In this document: positions 21,081-33,784 of the stretch, one piece after another
Position numbering within the stretch: the first letter of the stretch is position 1
Layout: each line of letters begins with the position of its first letter
Source of the DNA: Anisus vortex
Taxonomy: Eukaryota; Mollusca; Gastropoda; Planorbidae
Assembly: GCA_949126835.1 (NCBI GenBank)
Contig: OX421506.1
Span: forward strand, 17,242,447 to 17,306,446
Direction of reading: 5' to 3'
DNA: 64,000 bases
Notes under the pieces: generated by a model
Seen by the model: the letters and a program-made list of their open reading frames with translations, nothing else
Database searches by the model: none
What the model was told of the DNA's origin: nothing
Position numbers and translations under genes: made by a program

Positions 21081-21642
21081 GTCGTTTTGTTTTTAGAAGG
21101 TAAACTTTCCTTAAGGTTATTTCCTTAATGTTATTTTTTTATCATAGGTCAAGTACAATTTTATTACATTTCTGATATGTATATAGGATCCGTAATAGAC
21201 GAGAAATAGTTGCATAAACTTATTTATGAATTTAATAATGTTAATATTCAAGCTATTTTTTTTTTAGTAATACGAATATACTACATTTTCAAATAGGAAC
21301 ATTTTGTAAAAGAAAAAAGAAGAATTTTCTGATAAGAAAATACAACTGAACTCTGGCACCAATTGGACTTTTAGCAAGTTACACACTGCTATGTGGATAA
21401 ACAAAAAATACGAAATCTACTCGGCTTTATTCACATGATCACATTCTTTCCATTTATTAAATGTTTTGTTTAGTTATGATCAGACCCAGAATACCTTTCG
21501 TTGTAAATTTATATCTAATTGCTGTATATTTGTAAAATATATTGAATATATTATTATGTACTAATGTATCACCATTTGTTTTCCAAACTAGCATTAATAG
21601 TTTTTTTCTGTTCAATGCCCTCAAAAAGTATTCATAATTTTA

Positions 21643-21648
21643 AATAAA
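21643..21648 (+). terminator. Candidate polyadenylation signal of the CARD/coiled-coil gene
   Basis: AATAAA about 560 nt past the stop codon, with more AATAA words just after it (21651-21659). It is the first AATAAA I see downstream of the stop; in such AT-rich DNA this is weak evidence. Confidence 0.35.
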
Positions 21649-22000
21649 ATAATAATAAATCACTTCTTCTCCCCAACCCTTAGAAAAAAAAAAGAATTAA
21701 AAAAAAAATTTACCCAAAAAATTACCAAATTTTGATAAATGTATCGTGGAATCCTTACCAATAATACACATATAGTTGAACACTTAAAGTAATCAACTAG
21801 CAAACCGTACTACGTCAACAGCAACTGATTTTTTTACAGAAATTTACTTCTTTAATTTGCATTTTGATAGGCGCATGATATATTTATATAAATATAACGT
21901 AGACTGTGTGTGTGTTCATCTAATCATATTAATTTGAAGTCACCTGACCTTGTTGTCTCATATCATAATTAATTGTGCGATCTCGCTCTTGGCATGTGTC
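21649..22000. other. Intergenic, nothing assignable
   Basis: A-rich and T-rich runs only. Confidence 0.4.
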
Positions 22001-22004
22001 TTCC

Positions 22005-22260
22005 CTAGCTGATGGGTAAGCGTCTTCGACTGCTATACCGGCGACCTTGGTTCGATTCTCCACTGATAATCTTTGTTTTGCTACTTTTTTTCCATATTAA
22101 AATTAATTTTTTTTTTTTTTACAGAATTTTACGATTTAAAACTTTTATTAAGTAAAATCAAATAATTATAATTTAGACGCACGCTGTGTTCGATTCTCAT
22201 CCACAGGGACAGGGAGAGTCCTTCCATGGGCACTTTAGCATATTTTTAACCTGATTACAC
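22005..22260 (+). repeat. Second tRNA-like SINE-type repeat
   Basis: cctagctgatgggtaagcg resembles box A and, about 35 nt later, ggttcgattctcc is a good box B; gtgttcgattctcatccaca at 22190 repeats the box-B word. The body differs from the main SINE family. Not a functional tRNA: I cannot fold a proper acceptor stem. Confidence 0.5.
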
Positions 22261-22394
22261 AATTTATTTTAAATTACTTTCGTAAATGATTTCAGTAAAT
22301 AACAATTATATGTTTAAAAATATTATATCTGTAGCTTTCTTTTCATTGTATTTTAACAATTGTTTATTTGTACTTTATAAAGGCCCATTTAATT

Positions 22395-22420
22395 TTTACC
22401 CGGGCTACGCCGGGCAATGT
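22395..22420 (+). repeat. Helitron-like terminal hairpin word
   Basis: acccgggctacgccgggca is a near-perfect GC hairpin in AT-rich surroundings. This type of word is common at Helitron 3' ends in invertebrates. The expected CTRR is not clear (tgtagc follows), so this is a weak call. Confidence 0.4.
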
Positions 22421-23299
22421 AGCATGTGCTTAACAATTACTATAAATAACTACATTGGTTTCTATATCACGCCGATTCGATAGTATTTCTGAAACTTTTT
22501 TTGTATAAGTGCACGTTTTTATTTGCTAACCAAAGAATGCTTCTTACGTTTAGAATAACTCAGTAGTTTCTAGATTACCTTTTTTTCCCTACAATCATTC
22601 AGATAGACACTGTAAGGTTTAGTATCAGTTCTTAATAAAGCCTTTTTATTGAGTATTTATATTTTTAATTGCACAAAAACTGGGCATCTTTGTATATATC
22701 TCTGCGATCAGACATTTGGAAGACTATTTTACTCACTTTTCTTCATCATATGAACTGAAACTTGACACATAGACATTAAGGCGATGAACACATTTAAAGT
22801 TTAATAATATTCGCCCCCCCTCACCCAAATTTCATTGTGTTTAAGTCATCAATTTTTGTCTTAAATATTATTTTTTTTTCATCTTTTGCAATGTCTTTAT
22901 CAAACACACCGATGTCTTTACTTGTATAATTTTAAAACATATACTTTTTTAGAGAAGCATTTCTTGTGTGTCTCAATTACTTTTTGTCTACTTTGTAACT
23001 TGCACCAGGCTGGAAGCTTACAGTTATTTTATGTCCAATCGTTCATGTTATGATATTTCCTATGATCGATTGCAAAATATTGTATAAAATGATCTTGTAT
23101 ACCTTTATTATTTGTTAAAATTGTATTGTAAATAGTAGTTTTTATCTTTCCTTGATAAAAATAGTTTAAAATGTTGTTTTCATTGCGGGTCCTTTGTACT
23201 ACATTGTTAAAGTTAGGCCTATTAATTGATAAAGCATAGGCCTATATGCTTCACTGAAAGCAATGTGCTTACCCTCTTAACATTATGCTATTATATTTC
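22421..23299. other. Intergenic, nothing assignable
   Basis: AT-rich, no ORF above background, no recognised repeat. Confidence 0.4.
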
Positions 23300-23945
23300 C
23301 CGTTACATGTCCTTTTGGTGCTGACGTTTTGGCGGCACCGATTTTGCAACCGACGTTTTGGCGCAAGTCGTTTTGGCGCATGACATTTTAGCCCGATGCA
23401 ATAAAAACATATCAGATCATTCAATAAACAATTGTAATAACTTTAATTGAGGAAAATAATACACTTATAGCGTTATATGCAAAATTTACGCGTGCGAGTT
23501 GTTCAATACGTGGCCACATCTTTCAAATAACTTCACTGTTATAATATGGTTGGGAGTGATCAAACCCAGGGTCAATTTTAGACAGTCAGTGAATGAATGA
23601 CAACTATGGATGTTTTAGAATACTGGGTAGGGGAGATTTTGTGCATTAAAATACATGGTTTTAATCTGTCATTATGTAGGCTACTATTTTTATCAGTCAA
23701 TATATATGAAACTAAGTTATTAAAATTTAATAGTCCTATATGTGCATTAAAGTACATTGTTATAAATAGTTTTTATTTACTATACCTTTATTTATTATAA
23801 TAAAAATATTGTTGTTTTCAAATAAAATTATTACGTTAGGTCTAATAAATGATAAGAAATGTTTTTACTCCGTCGTGCCAAAGGATCCAACGCCAAAAAG
23901 GCGGTGCCAAAACGACCGTACCGTAACGGTGGCGTGCAAACGTCC
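23300..23945. mobile_element. MITE candidate with reiterated GTTTTGGCG-type ends
   Basis: The left end has gacgttttggcggcaccg, gacgttttggcgcaagtc and gttttggcgcatgac in tandem. The right end (23875-23940) has the inverted words aacgccaaaaaggcggtgcc and gccaaaacgaccg. The interior, roughly 480 bp, is AT-rich and non-coding. Subterminal repeats in inverted orientation indicate a non-autonomous DNA transposon. Confidence 0.6.
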
Positions 23946-24060
23946 TGCTTCGCATATTTCATATTGACCAGTAATTTATCTTTATATTTATACATTATAT
24001 TCAACCAATCACGCACACGAACAATAACATACATGTAGGCCTACATATATCGTCGGCATT

Positions 24061-25740
24061 TTACGTCTCGAGAGACGATCCATATCCCTTGCAGGCCTTC
24101 ATGTGGCTAAAGAGGCCAATCCTGGCTGTACAGGCACGGTCACACTTGCTGCAGTTGAATGTAGTGGAGGGCACCACATTTTTCACCACCGTCTTTTTCC
24201 TGGCGTGCTCCTCTCCCGCAAGACTTGAACCTTCTTTCATTTCTGCTCTCCAAGTGGGCCTATCTTGCGCCATGATCTCCCAACTGGAGGTGTTCCATAT
24301 CTCTTTTGCAGACATCCGCAAATCTCAGTTTTGGACGTCCAGCAGGTCTCTGTCCCTTAGCTAACGTTCCATATAGAATGTCCTATGGAAGTCGACCCTG
24401 TGGCATTCGGCGTACATGACCTAGCCAGCTGAGACGTCTGTTACTGAGAGTAATACGGATGTCTTGACACTCTGCTCTTCGTAGGACTTCTGCGTTTGAA
24501 ATCCTGTCCTGCCATCTTATATCTAGAATGCGTCTGAGACACCTGATATGAAATGTATTCAATTTTCTCTCCTGCTAGGAATATGTGCTCCATGTCTCAC
24601 ATCCGTAAAGCAGGGTACTCAGAACGCATGTTCGATAAACTAGGGACTTAGTGGAGCATGTAAGCAGCGGGCTCATCCAGACTCTTTTTTTTAATTTTGC
24701 CATAGTGCCCATGGCTTTAGCTACTCTGCTATTGATCTCCCCATCTAGGAGCACATTGCTTGAGATTTTGGCCCCAAGGTAGCAGAACTCTTCAACTACT
24801 TCTAGTGGATGGCCACCAATAGTCATGCATGGCACAGTTGCAGCGTTTTGAGCCAGTACCTTGGTTTTGTTTTGACTAATGCTGAGGCCGAATTTTCGGC
24901 ATGCATCATCAAGTTTATCAATGAGCGTCTGGAGCTCGTTTGCAGATTCGGCAACAATAGCTGTATCATCAGCATAGAGAAGTTTCCTAACCAGTACACT
25001 CCTAAGCTTTGTTTTGGCTTTAAGCCTGTTTAGATTGAAGAGCTTTCCAGATGTCCTTATGTGAAGGTAGACTCCCCCATTGCAGTCCCCATAAGCATAG
25101 TGCAGTAGGCACGAGAAGAATATTCCAAACAAGGTGGGTGCAAGTACGCAGGCTTGTTTAACGCCGCTGAGGACTTCAAAGGGCTCTGATTGCGCTCCAT
25201 TAAACTTCACTGTGCACCTGGTATTATCAGGTAGTGATCTACCCATCGTTCCAGCTGCTTAGTCTGATCGGTTATTTTTTCCCCTGACTTAGACAGAATG
25301 GGAGCAGGTTTAGACATTTCAGGACCCAGGGCAGCCTTAATGCCATCATGCAAAGCCTTGCTATTTCCAAGGGTCAAACTCTGTTGCATATTGTTGCACA
25401 TATCTCTCCAGAAGTCATTGGCGCATTGTCGAGCAGTTTGCTTGCATTTTTTGTTAGCAGTCCTAAGGTCTAGCAAGGTCTCCGGACAAGGGTTCGCCTT
25501 GTAAGTCAAGTGCGCTGTCCTTTTCTTTTCTATAACAGGCTCCATCTGTTTGATATTTGCATCAAACCAGTCAACATGTCTTCTCTCTTGTGGGCCAAAG
25601 GCATTTAGTGGTGAGTTATAGATTTCATCTCTCAGTTTTTCCCACCTGGCAGTGATGCCGTTTGTCTCTACTCCCTCCTGTGGCCGGATCGATTATTTCA
25701 GTATTTCACAGAAAAGCTCGGATTTGGTTGAGTCAAGCAA
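24061..25740 (-). pseudogene. LINE (EN-RT type) with internal deletion and a C-terminal C2H2 zinc finger
   Basis: On the minus strand 25545-25207 carries the linker segment (MEPVIEKKRTAHLTYKAN, K-L/Q-E-R-W-V-D-H-Y-L). It passes directly into the RT core with a frame change: CTVKFNGAQSEPFEVLSG, APTLFGIFFS, KLLYADDTAIVAE, KFGLSISQNKTKV, EEFCYLGAKIS and STLLYGCETW. The N-terminal half of RT is missing at the junction near 25230. After frameshifts come the R-M-P-Q-G block, GRPKLRFADVCKRDM-like sequence and, at 24180-24090, the finger CSKCDRACTARIGLFSHMKAC. The YADD box survives. The 3' end is near 24061 and is followed by an atatat tail. Confidence 0.85.
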
Positions 25741-26894
25741 GCTGCATACCTCACATAATTATATACATATATACAATGTTGATATCACATTGATCGCTGT
25801 GTTTTACAGTTATCCTGAAATCTAACATGGCACATATTTTTTTAAGTTAACTTGTCTAGTTTGATAAAATACAATGTTTTAAAAAACACATTTTTTTGTC
25901 ATCTGATTGATTATGTAAAAACTGTTTGATTATCTCTTAGTTATAACTATTCAAATCTTGAAACTAGAAAAATAACTACACTAGTGTACGTTGTTTTCAT
26001 TTTTTTTTTTGTTTTTTACAGAAACTATGAATTAATAATATCTACGTGGCAAGCTGGCAGTTTTAATTGTTTTTTTCTACATGTATTTAAAACATAATAA
26101 ATGTATATTTCAATTTCTTGACTTTAATACAACTAGCCATCTCATCGAGATTGAGACACTGCGAGCATGTTTATTTCTATTAGGGTTTCTCCAGTACAAG
26201 AGTATATATCTAGACTTTTCTGTAATTTATAATTTAATAAAAAATAAATTACATTTAAAGAATTTTACGTTAGTTAATTAAATAGTGATACTGCGATAAG
26301 TAAAACGTGAATATATATAACAAGAATTTTACGTTTTTAAGCTGATAGTCTATGGTTAATTTAAGTAAACAAAAAATAACAATAAGAAATGTTGGACCGT
26401 AGAAAATCTAGTTTATTACGCAAAAACATCCTAACAACAAGCTACTTATCTATCTCATTAATTAATAGTGTATGCAGTAGTACACAATACAGTAGGAAGA
26501 AATATTAACAATTCTTAGAATATTGTACAAGTTACTGATACATTTAAAAGCTACAAATTCAACATTTTTATCTCAGACTTAAAAACAAAGTAGATCAATA
26601 CGTTGTTGATGAAAAAGATATCAATAACTCGAAAATATTGGTTTAATTTAAGAAAATAAAACAAAACTAGTCGTAGGTAGGGTGAGTTATTTAGAATAGT
26701 CTTCTTCTGCGTTCCAATCTGGTTAGATTCACATTCAATTTTTCAAGGATGTATCAGTAAAAGAAAAAAGCTATTCCTCTAAACAAATAGAAAATCTTCG
26801 TCGATTATACAGAAGAGAACACAAAAAATAAAGAATTATTACAAGTAAAATATTTTAACCAGTGATTTAAACTAACAATGTAAAACAAACAATG
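25741..26894. other. Intergenic, nothing assignable
   Basis: AT-rich with T runs; a 66-codon ORF at 26081-26281 has no recognisable content. Confidence 0.4.
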
Positions 26895-27030
26895 AAAAAA
26901 ATGTATAAAACAATGTAATTTTACATGCAAAAAAAAACATTTATAAAAAATGTATAAAACAATGTAATTTCACATGCCAACAAACAATTTATAAAAAATA
27001 TATAAAGCAATGAAACATCACATGCAATAA
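26895..27030. repeat. Short tandem repeat, about 55-bp unit, roughly 2.5 copies
   Basis: The unit aaaatgtataaaacaatgta followed by atttcacatgcaaacaaac and atttata recurs three times with small changes. Confidence 0.75.
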
Positions 27031-27283
27031 CATCAAGAAAATGAAATTTAATATAAACATAATATTAGCTTTAACATTTTGATTTCATATATTATAGGTC
27101 GGTTAAAAGCAGAGTCGTTAGGCTGTCTACGACTTAAGTGAGGTTCAAGGTGGCCTGAAGGCCTCTTATATACTTATAAGTGTGTGTAGTTTTTTTAATG
27201 TACAGCACATTAATTAATAGATGCATTTTGAGATTTTTCTAATTATTATGTTCAGATATTATCATTAAATATATCTTATATAA

Positions 27284-27284
27284 G

Positions 27285-27323
<39 letters not shown>
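27284..27323. repeat. (TA)n microsatellite
   Basis: About eighteen ta units just left of the Helitron duplication. Confidence 0.95.
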
Positions 27324-27325
<2 letters not shown>

Positions 27326-27467
27326 AAAACAGAAAAACATGTTGCGATTATAAGACGGTTTATACTGAACTTTAAAGTTTTTGAATTAATTTAAATAATT
27401 TTAACTCCAAGCAAGTATATTAGCCTCTTCCTACGAACAATATATATACTTTTTAAGTTTAACATAA

Positions 27468-29855
27468 TAATATCGGGGTGAAATAGGCTGAAATTAATGA
27501 TAGAATGTCAAGCATTATCAAACTCTAATATTGTTAGAATATATTATACATTTCTTTAATATCAAATATCTTTAAAATAATAGAGAAATTGTAAACAATA
27601 AGTTGCATGTATATACTTTACTATTTGCAGGGGGCATATTTAATTAGGTCTAGGCCTACAAAATATGTATTTTGTAGTCACCTCTTCTTTTCGAATACAA
27701 TATATTTTGCTTCTATATAGTGTAATCTGCTTTAAGGGCTTTCAAAAGAACAATTAAGCTTAGTTAGTGATAGCATTTAATAAATGCCGGTTGAAAAGCT
27801 GTTATTAATTGAACAAATCCATCTCAAATGATATTCTTTATGACTAATCAAGATTGCATGTCCTACTTATCAATGGCTTTATAATGGTCATCAATGTAAC
27901 CTGTAACTTGAACGACTATATTGAACTAGTGTAGGTTAGTGTATCGAGGGGATTGTTCACGAATAAATATGCATTGAAATGTGAACTGTAGACTAATTAT
28001 AAAAACTTAAAATATAAAAAGTAAGTAAATTTAATTGAAATAAAGCAGCCACAAATAAGAAGCTGCATATTTACATATCATATCAGATTTATTTTTTCAG
28101 ACAGGCTTCAACAATAATAATAATGGGAAATGTGTATATAAATTGAATACAAATTAAACCATATACATAGTATATAGTTTGATGTACGTCAAAATCATAA
28201 AAACGTTATAAAAATAGCATGTAATATTTATAAAAACATTAATAATCATGATGTCATGATTGAGTGGATATTTAAGTTTTAAATATTTAAGTATCCCAAA
28301 ACCCTTAGGGCGCATCCATTGTCTTGTCATATATGTATATTTAAGTAGCTCGGTGACGGCGTCATCGGACTATAAGAAGTGTAACTGTACGTATTGTGAA
28401 CTTTCAAGTTTATCATTACGGTAACATTTTGTGTTGAATGTACTACCATATTCTTCTTATTGTAGACTTGTCTTGCTTCTATGAAGACTATTGATTGTCC
28501 GATCGTCATCTACGTTTAAACGAAGCCAGTGCGAAACATGAATTTAAGTTCCTGATTCTCTTGTGGAATTCTTCTGCGAGTAAATGAAGTTTTAAAATAG
28601 AGGCACGCCAACTTATTTACAAACACTGATGGCTCTATGTTTTCTTGACCATGTAAACAACAGTCACCAAAGGAGTCGCGGTTGATTCTGTTCGACACCC
28701 GTTCTTTGGAAAAATGAACAGCATGACAGTAAATACATGCTATAATGAAAGGTCCCGAACTTGTGTAGGTAACGTCGGAATTGGTTGCGCACTTGTAGGT
28801 TGGCGATATATTTTGTTTCATGAAAAAATGTAGCCTTACATTACGGCGACCTTGCTCTTCCAAGCTTTGTTCACGTTGATCAATGGTCTCTAGCGATAGT
28901 CCTTGACTGGCTTTCTGTCACTTGAGTTCCAACTTTTCTTTTCGTTTATCTAATAATTTAGTGTTTAATATGTTAATTGCTTTGCCTGCGACGTCTCAGA
29001 TCGTTTAATCGTCTTTTCTCTTACATCTGCTGTTTCCTTAGTTGTTTGAGTTTTACTTCTCTGTTTGGCTTTAAAATTGTATCCACTGCATCATTTATAT
29101 CTAAAGTCATGCAAGAAATACTTTTTAAAATAGTTTCTGTTTCTGCACTATCATAAGTCCGTGCTTTTCTCTTTTTCAAGTTTAAAATAGGATAATTATT
29201 TTTTGGTCTGCCATGCATTTTTCTGAAGTTGTAAATGTTATAACTTTAAAGGCTGTATAAACTACTTACCATCATAACTATGCAATTAACGATATATAAT
29301 ATTTTAATCTAGGCTATTCCACACCTTTAATAGTACCCTAATTGTTTAATGTATTGGTAAAAGCTAAATTAACTTGGACTCTTTCAAATAAACTATAAAA
29401 CTATATCTTTCCTTTTTTTTAAATTGATGGCACAATTTCGTATTGAATATTATATTTAATTGCGCGGCGAAAATGGTAACGACTTAAATGCTTTAAAACG
29501 GGAATTACCGAAAAGCTGAGAGTAAATAAAAGTAGTCTTGACTGTGACGTCAAAAGAGTTGTATTGAACGTGTTCGCGCTAGATGGGGAATCCAATGACA
29601 GATTTTTTTTTCTTTTAGCTCAATTTAAGAGCTATTTTTTAGAAATGGTCAGTGGTTTTTCCAAAAATTGAGGGTCAAGCAGAGCTTCAAAAGAAATGAG
29701 ATTGATCAAAAACGCATGTTCTCACCAGAATACATCAATAGGACAGTTTTCGCAAAAATCGTTGGGCCCGTTTTCGAGAACGCTGACACAAACACACAAA
29801 CCCACAAACCCACAAATATACCCCCAATTTGTTATCGTTTAATATCATTAATATC
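27468..29855 (-). mobile_element. Helitron remnant, tandem copy 1
   Basis: The unit runs from aatatcggggtgaaataggc to the identical boundary word near 29850. Minus-strand coding remnants: MHGRPKNNYPILNLKKRK at 29218, then at 28863-28516 MEEQGRRNVRLHFFMKQN, SGPFIIACIYCHAVHF, RDSFGDCCLHGQENIEPS, ACLYFKTSF. The C-x-x-C-x-A-x-H-F ... D-x-C-C-x-x-G order is the N-terminal zinc-binding part of Helitron-encoded proteins, upstream of the Rep and helicase regions, which are absent. The remainder is non-coding. See also copy 2. Confidence 0.7.
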
Positions 29856-32335
29856 GGGGTGACCGATCTGAGATCGGTCTGTATAGGCTGGAATTAATAA
29901 TAGAAATGTTAAGCATTATCATACTAATAATAATATTGTTAGAATATAAATATGATGCTTTTAATTTCTTTAACATCAAAGATCTTAAAAACAATATAGA
30001 AATTGTAAATATAGAATACATGTATATAATTTACTTTTTACTGGGGGGGGGGGCATATTTAATCAGGTGTAGGCCTACAAATGTATTTTGTAGTCATGTC
30101 TTCTTTTCATTACAATATCTTTTGCTACAATATATTTTGATGTGCTTTAAAGGCTTTCAAAAGAACAGTTATTATTTATTGATATCATTTAATAAATGCT
30201 GGTTGATAAGCTGTTATTAATTGAACAAAAATCCATCTCCAGTGAGTTCTATGACTAATCAAGATTGCATGTCATACTTATCAATGACTTTATAAAGGTC
30301 ATCAATGTAGCCAGTAAATTGAACGACTATATCATATAGTGTAGGTTAGTGTATCAATGGGATTGTTCACGAATAAACATGCATTGTAATGTGAAGTTTA
30401 AACAAATTATAAAAACATTAATTATAATAAAAAGAAAGTCAAATTTAAATAAAGCAGCCACAAATAAGAAGCTGCATATTTACATATCGATTGTACAGAC
30501 AGGCTTCAACAATACGTGAATATAAAGTGAATAAAAATTAAACCATATACAGAATAATTATATTGTTTGATGCATGTCAATATCATAAATACATTATAAT
30601 AGTAGTATGTGCTATTTAAAATTAATAATCATGATTTCATGATTGAGTGGATATTTAAGTCGCTCGGTGACGGCGTCACCGGAATCTAAGAAGTACATAA
30701 TATGTACGTATTGTGGACTTTCAAATTCACCCTTAACATTGTGTCTTGGATGTACTGCAATATCCATCTTATAGTAGACTTGTCCTGCTGCTATGAAACT
30801 GTAGACTCCGTGACTATTGATTGTCTGATCGTCATCTACCTTTAGCGAAGCCAGTGCGAAACATTAATTTAAGTTCCTCATACTCTTGAGGAATCCTTCT
30901 GCGAGCAAATGACGTTTTAAAAAAGAGGCAGGCCAACTCATTTGGAAACACTGATGGCTCTATGTTTACTTGACCAGATAAACAGCAGTCACCATAAGAG
31001 TCGCGGTTGATTCTGTTCGACACCCGTTCTTCGGGAAAATGAAAAGCATGACAGTGAATACATGCTATGTTAAAAGGTCCGAAACGTGTGTAGGTAACGT
31101 CGGAATTGGTTTCGCAAATGTAGATTGGCAATAGATTTTGTTTCATAATGAATTGTTGCCTTACATTACGGCGACATTGTTCTTCCAAGCGTTGTTCACG
31201 TTGATCAATGGTCTCTATCGATAGTCCTTGGTTGGCTTTCTGCCGTTTATCTAGTGTTTCATTTTTTAATTGCTCTGCCTTGCTACGTCTCAGATTGTCT
31301 AATGGTCTTTTCTCTTACATCTGTAGTTTCCTTATCTAGTTGTTTTGTCCTTCGCTTTCTATTTTCTTCCAATCGTCTTTCTCGTTCTTTTGCAGTTTCC
31401 TCCTCTAGTTGTTTTGTCATACACTTTCTTTGATAATCCAGTATCGTTTCTGTAATCTACACATTTGTTTATTCTTTAATTGTTGATCGCGTGTTTCTGC
31501 TATTTCTTTGTTAATAAATTCTAAAATTATTCCCATGCACCTGAGTTTGGCTGCTCTGTCTGGCTTTATAGTTGTATCTACTGAATTATTTATATCTGAA
31601 GAAATACTTTTAAAAATAATGTCTGCTTCTTCACTATCATAAGTCTCTGCTTTTCTCTTTTTCTAGTTTAAAATAGGATTTTTTTTTCTTCCGCCAGGCA
31701 TTTTCATAAAGATGTAAATGTTATAACTTTAATGACTATATAATACTTACCATCACAACTATGCAATTAACGATATATATTTAATGTATTCCACAGCTTT
31801 AATTGTACCCTAATAGTTAAATGTATTGGTAAGAGCCTAATCAAATGGACTCTTCAAACATATAAACTATCAAACTGTATCTTTCCTTTTTTTTTAAATT
31901 GATGACACATTTTCACGCTGATTATATTTAATTGCGCGGCGAATTGGAAAATTGTAACGATTTAAATGCTTTATAACGGGAATTACCGAAACGCTGATAG
32001 TAAATAAAAGTTGCCTCGACTATGACGTCAAAAGAGTTGTATTGAACGTGATCGCGCTAGATGGGGAATCCATTGACATATTTTTTTTTCTTTTAGCCCA
32101 ATTTAAAAGCTATTTTTAGAAATGGTCAGTGGTTTTTCCAAAAATTGAGGGTCAAGCAGAGGTTCAAATGAAATGAGATTGATCTAAGACGCATTTTCTC
32201 ACCAGAATAAATCAATAGAAATTTTTTTGAGAAAATCGTTGAGCCCGTTTTTGAGAACGCTGACACAAACACACAAACAAACAAACAAACCCACAAACAA
32301 ATATACCCCCAATTTTTTCTCGTTTAATATTATTA
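29856..32335 (-). mobile_element. Helitron remnant, tandem copy 2
   Basis: Matches copy 1 in order and orientation along its whole length (for example aagcattatca, taggcctacaaa, ggttgataagctgttatta, gtaggttagtgtatc, gaacgtgttcgcgctagatg-type words). The remnant 31188-30832 reads MEEQCRRNVRQQFIMKQN, FGPFNIACIHCHAFHFPEE, DSYGDCCLSGQVNIEPS, ACLFFKTSFARRRIPQ. The N-terminal basic region (31703 downward, starts M-P-G-G-R-K-K) has frameshifts. The boundary at 29860 carries the palindrome gaccgatctgagatcggtc. Confidence 0.7.
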
Positions 32336-33780
32336 GATATATTAGATTTGCTATGGCTATGGTTTTTATATTCGTGAAGATGCATCGGCTCTTGCCTCTG
32401 TCTCTATCAAACATTCAACATGAAATATATCTAGAATTATATTTGACTTTTTATTAATCAAAACGAGCGATCTAGGTCTAGGGCTAAGTTAAGCAATAGC
32501 TTGAATAGCCGACAGTAATAAAAGCATTAATATAGGCCTAATAAATTTTTTTTTATACATTATTTTTTTAAACAATTTCCTTCCTAGGTTCTTAGTTTAA
32601 GGTTTCCATGTGTTTTTATGGTCTAAACTTATAAAACAACTATAATAACATTAAAATACCCCAACGCCTTTAGTAAAATACTAAGAGGAAAGAGGCATAA
32701 ACAACTGCTTCCGCTCCCAAAGAAATATATGTCAGTGAAATTTGAAGGCAATTTCCGATTTCCCGGGTCAAAGTAAAAAGGTCAATAGGCGCATCCATTG
32801 TCCATTGTCTTGCGAGACAGATAGGAGCCACATTATATATATATATATACGCACATAAAATATACATACTTATACTGATTTTTTGTAGCCCTACTGTCTC
32901 GTATGTCAATAATTGCGGGAAATCCCAATATTAAATAATGTGGCATGCACAGATTTAAGGATCTGCATGGGTTTTATTTAAAATATTCCATCCCCACGAT
33001 ACCCATTACATATATATATATATATATATATACACATGCATACATATACGCGAATCTATGGAGACCCACATTAAAGTTAATGCAAATAACTGCGGAAAAC
33101 CCCAAATATAATTCATATTCCAAGAATAAAGCTCATTAGCATAAACTAGTATCGTAGTATGGTAGCCATTTTAGGAGGCAGTACAGTGGAATCGAAATCA
33201 TTGTAGTCTTACCTAGCTTTATACGTGTGAAGTATATCTGAATAATATACTCTCTATTTTAATATATTATTCAAGGTAATATGGAAATGTAAAAAAATAT
33301 TTTCTTTAATTATTGAATTTAGACAAATTCTTGCGAATATTTGCTGGTTTGACATTTACAATGTACTAGGCCCTACTTGTGATTTTCATCTTTCTTTTTT
33401 TATCGTGTTTTAGATTTGCTCATTTTAAGGTTACACAGAAGATTATAGCGTCCTACGCGTATCCATAGTTTAAGTTTATAATATATTTTGTTTCGGGATT
33501 TAAATAATGTTTAATTGCTGGTTTGCATGGTCTCTTCAGACAACTCGTACCCTACTCCATGACTGTATGATAAATAGATACTATATGGAATGAAGTTAAT
33601 TATAATTTGTATTTAGGGTAGGCCTACTTGCTTTTATGATAGGTAAAATTATGGAGTAACAATTGCCATTCACTTTAATATTTATTTCATCTTGTGAACA
33701 ATAAATTAATAACCAGACATGCTTTAGACGATATTCAGTTAATCTTATATATAACAGACATTTTTTCTATAAAGAAGATC
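32336..33780. other. Intergenic with TA microsatellites
   Basis: (TA)n at 32837-32852 and 33010-33032. The word gcgcatccattgtc (32790) is shared with 28310. A LINE 3'-end word lies at 33440-33480. No gene seen. Confidence 0.5.
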
Positions 33781-33784
33781 TATA

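Noticed and set aside
22005..22075. tRNA gene
   Set aside because: Box A and B words are present but no paired acceptor stem or convincing anticodon arm; better explained as a SINE head.
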